Virus record (IMG/VR): IMGVR_UViG_3300022538_000439
Span: 1-30,390 of that record
Strand: one strand, 5' to 3'
Source: a virus
Length of the DNA: 30,390 bases
Notes under the pieces: generated by a model
The model's database searches: none
Seen by the model: only the letters and a program-made list of their open reading frames with translations
What the model was told of the DNA's origin: nothing
Position numbers and translations under genes: made by a program
Part shown: positions 14,913 to 23,093 of the stretch, one piece after another
How the letters are laid out: each line of letters starts with the position of its first letter
Numbering within the stretch: the stretch's first letter is position 1

Positions 14913-15506
14913 ATGTCGATAACGAAAGCGAACATCCTGACAGAAGTAAACGACAATCTTGAAACTGATTTGGATGATATTGACAAGTACATCCAGAAAG
15001 TTTTGGATGACTTGTCCGAGGAGGACTTACTGGTCGGTTCCGATGCTACCCAGGAACTCGAATCAGGGGATACCACGCTCGATGAACCTGATGGTTTTCG
15101 GGCTTTGATTAACATTGTCCTGACTATCACCTCAAGTTCTTCGGAGCAATTCCCGTTAGTCAAATTACCCGGCGGGCATAAGCAGTATCGGGAGTTGCGT
15201 CATAACGACGATTCGATAGGGATACCGAGATTTTTCAGTAATTTTAACGGCAAGTTTTATTTATGGCGTCCGGCCAATGCGGCCTTTACATCCCTTATAG
15301 AGTATTACAAAGACCACCCACAGGATGTCGATAATATCGAGTTCGGGGACAATTACAAGAATGTGATTTATGCTGGTTCTACCTTCTATACTGCTTTGAA
15401 ATCAGGCAGGACAAGGATGATACAACTGTGGGGCACGGTCTATCAGGATGCCAAGCAGAAGCGAATTGACTCTATGGTCTATCAACCGAGATTTGTTAGG
15501 GGATAA
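14913..15506 (+). CDS. Head-tail adaptor candidate
   Basis: A 197-residue protein of the size and plan of the portal-adjacent adaptors of short-tailed phages (SU10/gp4-like). A helical acidic N-terminus (about residues 1-50) is followed by a beta-rich middle with LPGGHKQYRELRHND and FYLWRPANAA, then helices ending in a basic tail (YQPRFVRG). It begins one base after the glycan cassette and ends overlapping the fibre gene (TAATG). Normally such a gene follows the capsid gene closely, so the cassette appears to be inserted between them. The family call is by resemblance and position. Confidence 0.6.
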   Translation: MSITKANILTEVNDNLETDLDDIDKYIQKVLDDLSEEDLLVGSDATQELESGDTTLDEPDGFRALINIVLTITSSSSEQFPLVKLPGGHKQYRELRHNDDSIGIPRFFSNFNGKFYLWRPANAAFTSLIEYYKDHPQDVDNIEFGDNYKNVIYAGSTFYTALKSGRTRMIQLWGTVYQDAKQKRIDSMVYQPRFVRG

Positions 15507-16243
15507 TGATGACGACTTTTTCACACACTTACGACGTCGATACTCCAGCAGGAAGTGATGACCCCGCCGAAGCTGACGACAGGATGCAGGAAATCAAGGC
15601 GGCGGTTCAGGAAAGAGAAAATGTTGACCATTATTGGCCTAAAACGGGCACAGAGGTTTCTCACGCCGACGTTGGCGAGCATAGAAAAGTAACCTTACGT
15701 ACAGGTTCCGCTCCAACAAAAGCTGATGATAAGGGATTTGTGTATGCCAAAGATGTATCTGGTAAGGCGGAATTATTTTACCGAGACGAGGATGGGGACG
15801 AAATCCAAATAACGACCGGAGGTATATTAAACTCTCTTAATCTTACCGGTGCGCAAACGGCTGCCGGAGTTAAAACTTTCTCCTCAATACCCAAAATACC
15901 AACAACCGCTCCGACAGTAGATGCAGAAGTGGCGGGGAAAAAATATGTAAATGACCAAATAACGGCAAACCAAGACTCTACTTATAGTGGAGGAGAAAGT
16001 CATACTTTCAAAGGCGGTCTTATTTGGAAACAGGGTTCCACATCAGTCGGTGCTAACACTACTAAGGCAGTTACTTTTGGGACTGCATTTTCAACCGAAT
16101 GTACCCGGGTCTTTGTTTCCTACGGAAGTCAGACGATTTGGCAGAGTGTTTGTAGTGTAACGACCAAAAGTAAAACAGGTTTTTCTGTTAGAAATAATAG
16201 TACCGGTACAAATACGGTATCTTGGTTTGCAATAGGATATTAG
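15506..16243 (+). CDS. Tail fibre protein with gp53-like C-terminal domain
   Basis: A 245-residue fibre-like protein. The N-terminal part (FSHTYDVDTPAGSDDPAEAD, then DRMQEIKAAVQERENVDHYW) is a familiar virion-attachment segment in phage fibres. A segment with AAGVKTFSSIPKIPT and a KKYVNDQI unit near residues 118-152 is the common fibre shaft linker. The C-terminal domain from about residue 180 ends in WFAIGY, as in gp53-like receptor-binding tips. It has no signal peptide, in contrast with the fibre-like proteins elsewhere in the window, so it probably is a cytoplasmically assembled tail fibre. Confidence 0.8.
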   Translation: MMTTFSHTYDVDTPAGSDDPAEADDRMQEIKAAVQERENVDHYWPKTGTEVSHADVGEHRKVTLRTGSAPTKADDKGFVYAKDVSGKAELFYRDEDGDEIQITTGGILNSLNLTGAQTAAGVKTFSSIPKIPTTAPTVDAEVAGKKYVNDQITANQDSTYSGGESHTFKGGLIWKQGSTSVGANTTKAVTFGTAFSTECTRVFVSYGSQTIWQSVCSVTTKSKTGFSVRNNSTGTNTVSWFAIGY

Positions 16244-18100
16244 ATGGCTGATTTTGCAATAATATCTCCGAAGCTCGGTGTATCCGAGGGTATGCCAACT
16301 ATCCTTTTGTCAGAGGCTTTTATGGCAAAAGGTTCGGAGAATGTACACGAGCGCTATGGCCGTTATGACAAGTTGCTGGGCAGACTCCCTGACTTATACG
16401 ACAGTGAGAATGTAAAGATAAAAGCTCCGACCGATGTTTACACAATATCGGCGATAGATAGCTCCAATAAGAAACTCACAGTGACCGGTGACGTTACTTC
16501 CGGCGAAACAGAATTGGCGGATGGCGCTACTATAAGAATCAACGGGGGAACCACGGCGGCCAACAATATCACTTTCACCGTCAATGGGACACCGACCTAT
16601 TCATCTCCAAGCTCAACTGTTTACGTAGATGAGTCCATATCAGTCGCAGGTGCAACGCCCGGTAATTTGTTCGTCGGTGCTACCCCAGTTATAGAATATC
16701 ACCGGCATATAAGACAGAGTACGGGGACGGAATATTTACTGTTAGGGACTAAATATCATATTTTACTTTGGCTTCAATCGAACAGGTCATTGACGGTCAA
16801 ATGGACAACCCTTGTTCCGGCCAATGTCAAAAGATGGGAGATTAAAGACCACCTGAGAAATGTCGTTGCTACCAACAATTCTGACTTCGTGTTGTGGTGG
16901 AATGTCGATAGTAGCGCGGCGAATGCTTTTACGGCTCTCGATAATTCAAATGGCATAGATTACGAGGGTACATCCAACAGGTTGACGAAATGCAAGCATA
17001 TAACCTCTTACGAGAGATACCTGATTTTGGGATATACTACGGAAGCGGGGACGACTTACCCCCAACGGGAAAGATGGGCTTCATTAGCCACTGGTGGCTC
17101 GACTATTGATTTCGACGAGAACGGGTCAGGCGATGCCGGTGCTAAAGAGTTTACTACAACCCCCGGATTCCTAATGGGGTTCGCAAGGCACGGGGACGAT
17201 TTGGTAATAGCAAAAGAAGATAGTATGTATAGAAGCTGGCACGTTACGGCAGATACCGTGTTCGAGTGGGAAGAATATATACTCAAGGTAGGATGCCTAT
17301 CGGCTGATTCATTGATAAACGACAAAGCGGGAAGATTATACTGGATAGCTTCCGACCTTACCATCCGCGAGATAATGACACCCCGTTCCATAAGTACGGC
17401 GGTGGACATAACGGTAAAGGGTTTGAATACCGCAAAGGCTGAATTTATACAGGCAACTTACATTGACGAATACGAGGAGATATGGTGGTCGTTACCGAGC
17501 AGTGATAGCGATACCAACGATACGATAGTTGCGTTCCATCCCAACAGCGGTAGAAGTTATATCTATAAGATTCCAGTAAGGGCTTTCGGTGATTTCACGC
17601 AGCAGGAGGCGTTTACTTACGATACCCTGCCTTATGATACTTATGCAGACTGGGGTGCGGCCTGGTTAATATACGACACCCAGAGGAACGTAGTGGGATT
17701 TCCGCTGGATTTGGCCTCGGACTATCTGGGAAATACCTTTGACCTGCACCGGGCTAATAATGACGATGGCAGCGACTTTACGGCCATACTGATTATATCC
17801 ACGACATTGACGGTTCCGAAATCACTTAACCTTTTCAAGAGGGTGAACAACGGTGCTGACCTTATATTTAACAGAAAGTCATCGGGCGAGGCAATACTTT
17901 ATACCAAAAGGGACACCGAGAGGGGCTGGCAGTTATTGGGTACGGTCTCTTTTATTGATACCGACTTACCGGAGATGGTAATTGTTCACGTGCCGTTTGA
18001 TAAGCGGGCAAAGTCTTTCGAGTTCAAGTTAGAATCATCTGACAGCATGGAGTTTCTGGGAATGATATTTAGAGAATATGTGTTTGACGATTACAGATGA
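16244..18100 (+). CDS. Tail nozzle / tail-tubular B-like virion protein
   Basis: A 618-residue beta-rich protein with the plan of the nozzle or stabilisation proteins of short-tailed phages (T7 gp12, P22 gp10 types). The opening (NVHERYGRYDKLLGRLPDL) is followed by an inserted beta domain (about residues 65-145), then propeller-like blades with RWASLATGGSTIDFD, FARHGDDLVIAKEDSMYRSW and GRLYWIASDLTIREIMTPRS. The C-terminal part is another beta domain. It lies between the fibre and small tail genes and would form the distal tail tube. It starts directly after the previous stop, and its stop overlaps the next ATG (ATGA). Confidence 0.7.
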   Translation: MADFAIISPKLGVSEGMPTILLSEAFMAKGSENVHERYGRYDKLLGRLPDLYDSENVKIKAPTDVYTISAIDSSNKKLTVTGDVTSGETELADGATIRINGGTTAANNITFTVNGTPTYSSPSSTVYVDESISVAGATPGNLFVGATPVIEYHRHIRQSTGTEYLLLGTKYHILLWLQSNRSLTVKWTTLVPANVKRWEIKDHLRNVVATNNSDFVLWWNVDSSAANAFTALDNSNGIDYEGTSNRLTKCKHITSYERYLILGYTTEAGTTYPQRERWASLATGGSTIDFDENGSGDAGAKEFTTTPGFLMGFARHGDDLVIAKEDSMYRSWHVTADTVFEWEEYILKVGCLSADSLINDKAGRLYWIASDLTIREIMTPRSISTAVDITVKGLNTAKAEFIQATYIDEYEEIWWSLPSSDSDTNDTIVAFHPNSGRSYIYKIPVRAFGDFTQQEAFTYDTLPYDTYADWGAAWLIYDTQRNVVGFPLDLASDYLGNTFDLHRANNDDGSDFTAILIISTTLTVPKSLNLFKRVNNGADLIFNRKSSGEAILYTKRDTERGWQLLGTVSFIDTDLPEMVIVHVPFDKRAKSFEFKLESSDSMEFLGMIFREYVFDDYR

Positions 18101-18381
18101 GAGCTAAAAAAATATTAGGACTGCCGTTACCGGAAGAGCTTACATCGAATAAGCTCGAAGATATAAAGGAGTATTTGACTAAATTTTACAATGCTCTTGA
18201 TACGGGATACAGACTTTTATATCAGGACACGGCGGAGATACAAGTTGACTCCGATGGCTGGATATATTTCGGCAATAAAGACACGAATGGGAGCTGGCGG
18301 ATCGGACGCTCCGGCAACGATTGGAATATGGAAAGAAGGGAATCAGATTCGTGGGTAGCAAAGGGAGCGGCAACGGAATGA
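18097..18381 (+). CDS. Small virion-type protein with fibre-like C-terminal motif
   Basis: A 94-residue protein coupled to the nozzle gene (ATGA). A helical N-terminus (EELTSNKLEDIKEYLTKFYN) is followed by a short beta motif, WIYFGNKDTNGSWRIGRSGN then DWNMERRE, often seen in small phage tail or fibre proteins. It has no signal peptide. Its stop overlaps the next gene, an exported protein. Confidence 0.65.
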   Translation: MRAKKILGLPLPEELTSNKLEDIKEYLTKFYNALDTGYRLLYQDTAEIQVDSDGWIYFGNKDTNGSWRIGRSGNDWNMERRESDSWVAKGAATE

Positions 18382-18731
18382 GAAGATTCATTGTAATATT
18401 TCTGATAATAGCAGTTATTTTAATATCGGTGGTATATGCCGGTCTTGACGCAAAGGACGGTAAGGTAATCAATGTCGCCACGCCCACAGAGGGAACTGAT
18501 GCGGCCAATAAGGATTACGTTGATGCCCATATAGTTGCTACCAGCACACCTGCCAGCACTTCCGGTACGGGGACGGTCGGGTCGATAGTGTGGGACAACG
18601 AATATGTCTATGTATGTATAGCTACCGATAGTTGGTTGAGGATGGAGTTAAACGCCTGGGGCGATAAATTGTTACTTGAAACTGGCGATGTGATATTGAA
18701 TGAATCCGGAGGCAAATCAATATTGGAGTAA
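18378..18731 (+). CDS. Exported small fibre-like protein
   Basis: A 117-residue protein beginning with a signal peptide or anchor (MRRFIVIFLIIAVILISVVYA, residues 1-21). The mature part starts with a fibre-type linker (GLDAKDGKVINVATPT then TDAANKDYVDAH), which in ordinary phages belongs to cytoplasmically assembled fibres, then a compact beta domain with VWDNEYVYVCIATDSWLRM. ATG 18378 overlaps the previous stop; a longer in-frame start would overlap that gene further. The combination of fibre linker and signal peptide is unusual. Confidence 0.75.
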   Translation: MRRFIVIFLIIAVILISVVYAGLDAKDGKVINVATPTEGTDAANKDYVDAHIVATSTPASTSGTGTVGSIVWDNEYVYVCIATDSWLRMELNAWGDKLLLETGDVILNESGGKSILE

Positions 18732-18733
18732 AA

Positions 18734-21700
18734 ATGAAAAAGCTAACGTACATAATTTTATTACTGTTCGCATCGACACTATATGCCGCTGATACGAAAC
18801 TGTCGGCACTAAGCGAACTAACCACCGTTGCGGACGCCGACCTCATTTATATCGTAGATGTGACTGGTACTACATCATTGAAGATAACCGTCCTCAATCT
18901 TTTCGATACCATAGATACCTTTGCTGAACTAAATACTATCGTGGCCGACAAGACGCTTGCTAATTTGAATGATGCGATGACGTGGGTTGCTCTTGGCACA
19001 TTTAATTTAGGTATAACTATAACCACGGGCGACCCTTTTACTTTAGGTGCAGTCCGATGGGATGATGGTTCTGACCAAATTGACGGTGAACAGATTGCGA
19101 ATGATACCATTGATGATGATTCGATAGACTTTGTCGATGTTACCGGGGCAGATTTAACGCTTACCGATGCTGGGGCGATAACTTCGACAGGAACGATAAC
19201 CGCCACCGTGGGATTCGATATTGTCGGAGCCGCTGATATTGATTACGGCTCTGCGGACGTTACCGACCATACTTTTATTACCGATGGTACAGGAACGGCA
19301 GAGGTTGTCTTGCCGACTGGTTCTATTGACGGGACGGAAATATTAGATGATACGGTAGATTCCGCCGATTATGCCGCCGATTCAATAGATAACGAGCATA
19401 TCAACTGGTCAGACATTGATAATCTCGGTGATGAGGGAACAATTACTGTCGCCGATACGACTGATACAACTTCTTACGTAGCTTTATGGGAGAGTGCCAC
19501 AGGAGATTTGGCCGCCAAATCCGATGGTGGACTTCTCTATGATGCAGGGACGGCAACTTTGGCAGTAGGAGGCTCCTTAACTGTATCCGGTTCTGTTACT
19601 GTTTCGTATATTTTAGAAGCGGCGACTCTGACCGAGGGCGGCAATGCTGTCTATAGTTCTGGCGAAACGCCCAGTGGTGAATTAGGCGGTACATACGCTA
19701 ATATTACGATAGATGATGGTGTGGCCGTCTCAAGTTGGAATTTAACTACACCCACATTTACAACCACTGCTTTACTTGTAGGAATACTCCAAGATAACGA
19801 TGATATGGTTTTTGAATGCGATGCAGATTCGGACGGCTCGAACAAATACAGCTTTACCGATGGGGCGGCGACAGAGATAGCCGCACTTACCGAGGCGGGG
19901 GCATTGCAGCTTGATAGCAATTTGACTATCGGAGCAAATGCTGATGTTGACTATACCTTAACATTTGACGGCGATACTTCCGATGGCGTACTGAATTATG
20001 ACGAGGACAATGCTGAGTTTGAATTTGACCAAAATGTAGTTATAACCGGTAGTCTTACTGTTACTGGCTCGGTGACTGTTTCAGATATTTTAGAAGCGGC
20101 AACTCTGACTGAAGGTGGCAATGCAGTATGGAACGCATCTGAAACAGACATACTTGATTCAGGGCATTACATAGCCGATTCTATCGACAACGAGCATATC
20201 AACTGGGCTGACATTGACAATCTCGGAAATGAAGGGGCTGTGACTTTAGCAGCTACGGTAACTGTCTCAGATGATGAGAGCACCGATGACGACCAAGAGA
20301 TAGTCTTTACTACAGACAACGCCACCTTGGAGTCAGACGGGGACTTTCACTACAGCCCGGATACGGGTACGGTAACGGCCACTGAGTTTGTCGGCGGTGG
20401 AGCGGGATTAACGGGTACTCTTACCGCTTACGATGATATAGCAGACCCGGATGCTTCGGGTTCGATAAGTTTTGATGATGGAGAGACGGCGACTTATACG
20501 GGAACTAATGATGGGGCTATATCATTCTTCACTATCCAGAACTCCGATGCAGACCACACCGGGGGGAATCTATATCTTCTTGACCTCGATTATAGTGCCG
20601 ACGATGGCGATGCCGATGCGGACTTTATCAAGTTTCAAGACAGTGGCGGTGTAGTGATGACAATACAGCAGGGCGGGGAGATTGCGACGGACGGTGGTAT
20701 TACGGCTGGAGGAACAGTAGAAGGAGCAACGATAACCGAAGGGGGGCAGGCGGTTTGGAACGCCACTGAGACAGACATTCTTGATTCAGGACACTACATT
20801 GCAGGCTCGATAGATTATGAACATTTAGCTGATGATGTTATATCAGGAGCGGCGGCGGTAGGAACTTTTGAATCGGGTGATACTTTTTTAGTCTTAGAAG
20901 CGGGTGTAGGATTAAGGGAGGTTGATTATGACGATTTGCCTGGCGCCGCCGGAGTTACCGCTTGGGATGATATTGGAGACCCAGATGCCGCAGCGACTAT
21001 TGACTTCGTAACTTATACCCAAACCATTGATATAGGAAAATCCGATAGTGGGGGCGGTGATGGTTTGATTCTTGATGTTACAGGATTGGGTGCAGGTCCA
21101 GATGATGTTACCGCCTTATTGATTACAACTGTTGCTAATGATGATACTGATTATATTCCTATGGAAGTTTATGATGATTCGGGTGGTAGTCCTGATTTAC
21201 TTTTCGAGATAAGTTCAACTGGTAGAGTTTATGCGAAAGGAGGAGTATATTTAAGTGGTGGAGCATTATTAGATAGCCCTATACCTAACTTTACAGTTAC
21301 AAGTGCAAGTGATGTGTTTACATTAGGTTTCGGTGGTACTGATATTGATATATTATGGTCTGACGGCGTATTGAACCTTCGTAATCAAGAAGATGGTGTT
21401 GATGCTATCGTAGAGATTGAGGGTAAGGACGCCAATGAAAAAGGTATCTTGCGGGTTCTTTCGGATGGTGACGACAAGAACATCGAACTATACCACGATG
21501 ATACCGATGGTCACATCTTAACAAGTTCGGGTGATTTGCATATCGAACCCGATAATAAACTTACTGTAATTACAGGTTCTTTAACCGTTACCGGCTCTGT
21601 TACTGTTTCCTATATTCTTGAAGCTGCCACATTAACCGAAGGCGGAGTGGCGGTTATAAATGCAACAGAAGGTGGGGCTTGGACAGGCACACACGACTTG

Positions 21701-22099
21701 ACTGGAGCAACTGTAAGTATGCCCAAGCGGACATCGAATGACGAAAGATTTTTTTCTTTCAATGTTTGGAACCCAAACGCCGTTTACGATACGGATACTC
21801 AAATTTGTTTCGAGCCTAACCTTCCGGCAGCAATAACAATTACCGAAGTGACGGTCACGCTTGATGCCGACCCGACAACCGAGCTTGACTGGGACTTGAA
21901 ATGGGCTGATGCGTTTATAGGGTTGGGTAATGCGGCTCTGATTGTAGCGATTGATACGACCAGTGGCACTACTGATGTCGATTCTGGTTTTGATGATGCT
22001 ACGGTTGCGGCGGGAAAATGCCTTTATATAGAAATGGCAGCCGACCCCGACAGTAACATCAAACAAGCAATTGTAAAAATAAGATACGATTTCGATTAA
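18734..22099 (+). CDS. Giant exported repetitive fibre-like protein
   Basis: A 1121-residue protein with a Sec signal peptide (MKKLTYIILLLFASTLYA, cleavage expected near residue 18). The early part has a fibre-like KITVLNLFDTI segment. The body contains recurring units: SLTV(S/T)GSVTVSYIL followed by EAATLTEGGNAV at about residues 280, 438 and 947, a shortened unit near 660, and an ADSIDNEHINW(S/A)DIDNL unit at about 215 and 480. It is very rich in Asp, Thr, Gly and Ser. The C-terminal 120 residues (from about FFSFNVWNPNAVYDTD) form a non-repetitive beta domain that could be a receptor- or ligand-binding tip. GGAG precedes the ATG. A surface or virion fibre role is inferred. Confidence 0.8.
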   Translation: MKKLTYIILLLFASTLYAADTKLSALSELTTVADADLIYIVDVTGTTSLKITVLNLFDTIDTFAELNTIVADKTLANLNDAMTWVALGTFNLGITITTGDPFTLGAVRWDDGSDQIDGEQIANDTIDDDSIDFVDVTGADLTLTDAGAITSTGTITATVGFDIVGAADIDYGSADVTDHTFITDGTGTAEVVLPTGSIDGTEILDDTVDSADYAADSIDNEHINWSDIDNLGDEGTITVADTTDTTSYVALWESATGDLAAKSDGGLLYDAGTATLAVGGSLTVSGSVTVSYILEAATLTEGGNAVYSSGETPSGELGGTYANITIDDGVAVSSWNLTTPTFTTTALLVGILQDNDDMVFECDADSDGSNKYSFTDGAATEIAALTEAGALQLDSNLTIGANADVDYTLTFDGDTSDGVLNYDEDNAEFEFDQNVVITGSLTVTGSVTVSDILEAATLTEGGNAVWNASETDILDSGHYIADSIDNEHINWADIDNLGNEGAVTLAATVTVSDDESTDDDQEIVFTTDNATLESDGDFHYSPDTGTVTATEFVGGGAGLTGTLTAYDDIADPDASGSISFDDGETATYTGTNDGAISFFTIQNSDADHTGGNLYLLDLDYSADDGDADADFIKFQDSGGVVMTIQQGGEIATDGGITAGGTVEGATITEGGQAVWNATETDILDSGHYIAGSIDYEHLADDVISGAAAVGTFESGDTFLVLEAGVGLREVDYDDLPGAAGVTAWDDIGDPDAAATIDFVTYTQTIDIGKSDSGGGDGLILDVTGLGAGPDDVTALLITTVANDDTDYIPMEVYDDSGGSPDLLFEISSTGRVYAKGGVYLSGGALLDSPIPNFTVTSASDVFTLGFGGTDIDILWSDGVLNLRNQEDGVDAIVEIEGKDANEKGILRVLSDGDDKNIELYHDDTDGHILTSSGDLHIEPDNKLTVITGSLTVTGSVTVSYILEAATLTEGGVAVINATEGGAWTGTHDLTGATVSMPKRTSNDERFFSFNVWNPNAVYDTDTQICFEPNLPAAITITEVTVTLDADPTTELDWDLKWADAFIGLGNAALIVAIDTTSGTTDVDSGFDDATVAAGKCLYIEMAADPDSNIKQAIVKIRYDFD
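19571..21655 (+). repeat. Dispersed internal repeats of the giant fibre-like gene
   Basis: Related blocks of about 80 bases lie at 19571-19650, 20048-20130 and 21575-21655, with a shorter relative at 20714-20762. A second block type lies at 19381-19436 and 20179-20236. The peptides are nearly identical, but many codons differ at third positions, so the repeats are old at DNA level and conserved at protein level. Confidence 0.75.
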
Positions 22100-22118
22100 G
22101 GATACGAGATATGATTGA

Positions 22119-22340
22119 CTATTCTTCTAAGGACATTTTGTATTCCGCCCAAGCCAGTTCGAAGGCAATTTCCTCGACTGTCATATCTGTCGGGTTGTTG
22201 CTCTTTATGAATAGAGCCAAGACTTTCCATCTGTCTCGATTATCTACCGGCTTTGGTTTGACAACTATCCTTTTATCCTCGCACCAAGAGCATCCCGACA
22301 AAAACAAGATGATTAAGATTGTTATGAGTATTTTCTTCAT
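22119..22340 (-). CDS. Small lipoprotein on the opposite strand (moron candidate)
   Basis: A 73-residue lipoprotein encoded against all neighbours. The signal is MKKILITILIILFLSGC with a lipobox LSGC and lipidated Cys17, followed by a short charged mature part (EDKRIVVKPKPVDNRDRW, then an acidic helix ending AEYKMSLEE). It should sit in the inner or outer membrane facing the periplasm. Its own promoter lies just upstream (22348-22376) and would give a leaderless message. Phage lipoproteins of this size with independent promoters often act in superinfection exclusion; that role is inferred. A plus-strand ORF (22111-22380) occupies the same interval but is less convincing. Confidence 0.75.
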   Translation of the reverse strand: MKKILITILIILFLSGCSWCEDKRIVVKPKPVDNRDRWKVLALFIKSNNPTDMTVEEIAFELAWAEYKMSLEE

Positions 22341-22347
22341 TTGGTCA

Positions 22348-22376
22348 ATTATAACATTTATTGGTAACTTTGTCAA
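22348..22376 (-). promoter_or_regulatory. Perfect-consensus sigma70 promoter for the reverse lipoprotein gene
   Basis: On the minus strand TTGACA (22371-22376) and TATAAT (22348-22353) are separated by exactly 17 bp (22354-22370). Both boxes match the consensus at all 12 positions. The -10 box ends 7 bases before the ATG, so transcription should begin at or one base before the start codon. Confidence 0.85.
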
Positions 22377-22397
22377 CTAAAATCTAAGGAGCAAATT

Positions 22398-23093
22398 ATG
22401 AACAGAAGATTTGTAGGCAAGATAATGCAATGGTCATTGATTTCTCTGACTATTGTTATCTTGGCAATAGTATGTATCTACCCGGCACACAGGGCGCAGG
22501 CTGTCCTTACAATGACGACATCTTTCGATACGATTGATGCCTGGCAAGCTCTTGGAGCTGCTACATTGGCTGTAGGTAATTCTGAAGATGTGTCGGATTA
22601 CTCAGTGATACTTTATATCGAAACCGCCTATTCCGGCTCCGCCGCCCAAGCGGGATGTGATGTGATAGTAGAAATATCCTATGCAACTGGCGACGATTGG
22701 ATACAACTTCATACATTCAAAGGCAAGGCTGTTACGCCTGGACTGAATGATTTAGATGAGGGCGGCGGCACTTCTGCCGGTGATACGACCATAACGACCA
22801 CAAGTGGAGCAACCCAGGATTTTGATGTCGTGGGACAAAGATGGTTCATCTTGGACGGGACTGTAGGTGAGAGCGAAATAGTCAGGACTAAGAGTTGGGA
22901 TACCCAAACCGCCACGTTGGTTCAGGACGCAAAATATGCCCATTCGGACGCAGAGGTTATTAGTGATGCAGTTGACCAATGGGCTATCAAGTTACCACTT
23001 GGCGCAACCTTTGTTCACGTTCTTATAAACAATAGTGACGCTGATGCTACTATGCACTGGCGTTCATTCGTATCCAAGGTTTCGGCACTATGA
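22398..23093 (+). CDS. Exported or membrane-anchored beta-rich protein
   Basis: A 231-residue protein with a long signal peptide or signal anchor (hydrophobic stretch about residues 12-28, possible cleavage in HRAQA near 35). The mature part is beta-rich: SYSGSAAQAGCDVIVEISYA-like strands, a TSAGDTTITTTSG loop and a final VHVLINNSDADATMHWRSFV strand pair. It resembles a jelly-roll or carbohydrate-binding fold, but no family is recognised. AAGGAG precedes the ATG at 8 bases. It resumes plus-strand transcription after the reverse lipoprotein and overlaps the next gene (ATGA). Confidence 0.7.
   Translation: MNRRFVGKIMQWSLISLTIVILAIVCIYPAHRAQAVLTMTTSFDTIDAWQALGAATLAVGNSEDVSDYSVILYIETAYSGSAAQAGCDVIVEISYATGDDWIQLHTFKGKAVTPGLNDLDEGGGTSAGDTTITTTSGATQDFDVVGQRWFILDGTVGESEIVRTKSWDTQTATLVQDAKYAHSDAEVISDAVDQWAIKLPLGATFVHVLINNSDADATMHWRSFVSKVSAL

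Noticed and set aside
19381-21655. Possible CRISPR-like or tandem DNA repeat array
   Set aside because: Copies are irregularly spaced, diverged at third codon positions and lie in one long reading frame, so they are protein repeats.
22111-22380. An 89-codon plus-strand ORF opposite the reverse lipoprotein gene, with AAGGA upstream
   Set aside because: The minus strand gives a complete lipoprotein signal, a charged mature part and a perfect promoter at the right place, while the plus-strand product has no coherent features. Some doubt remains because of the Shine-Dalgarno.
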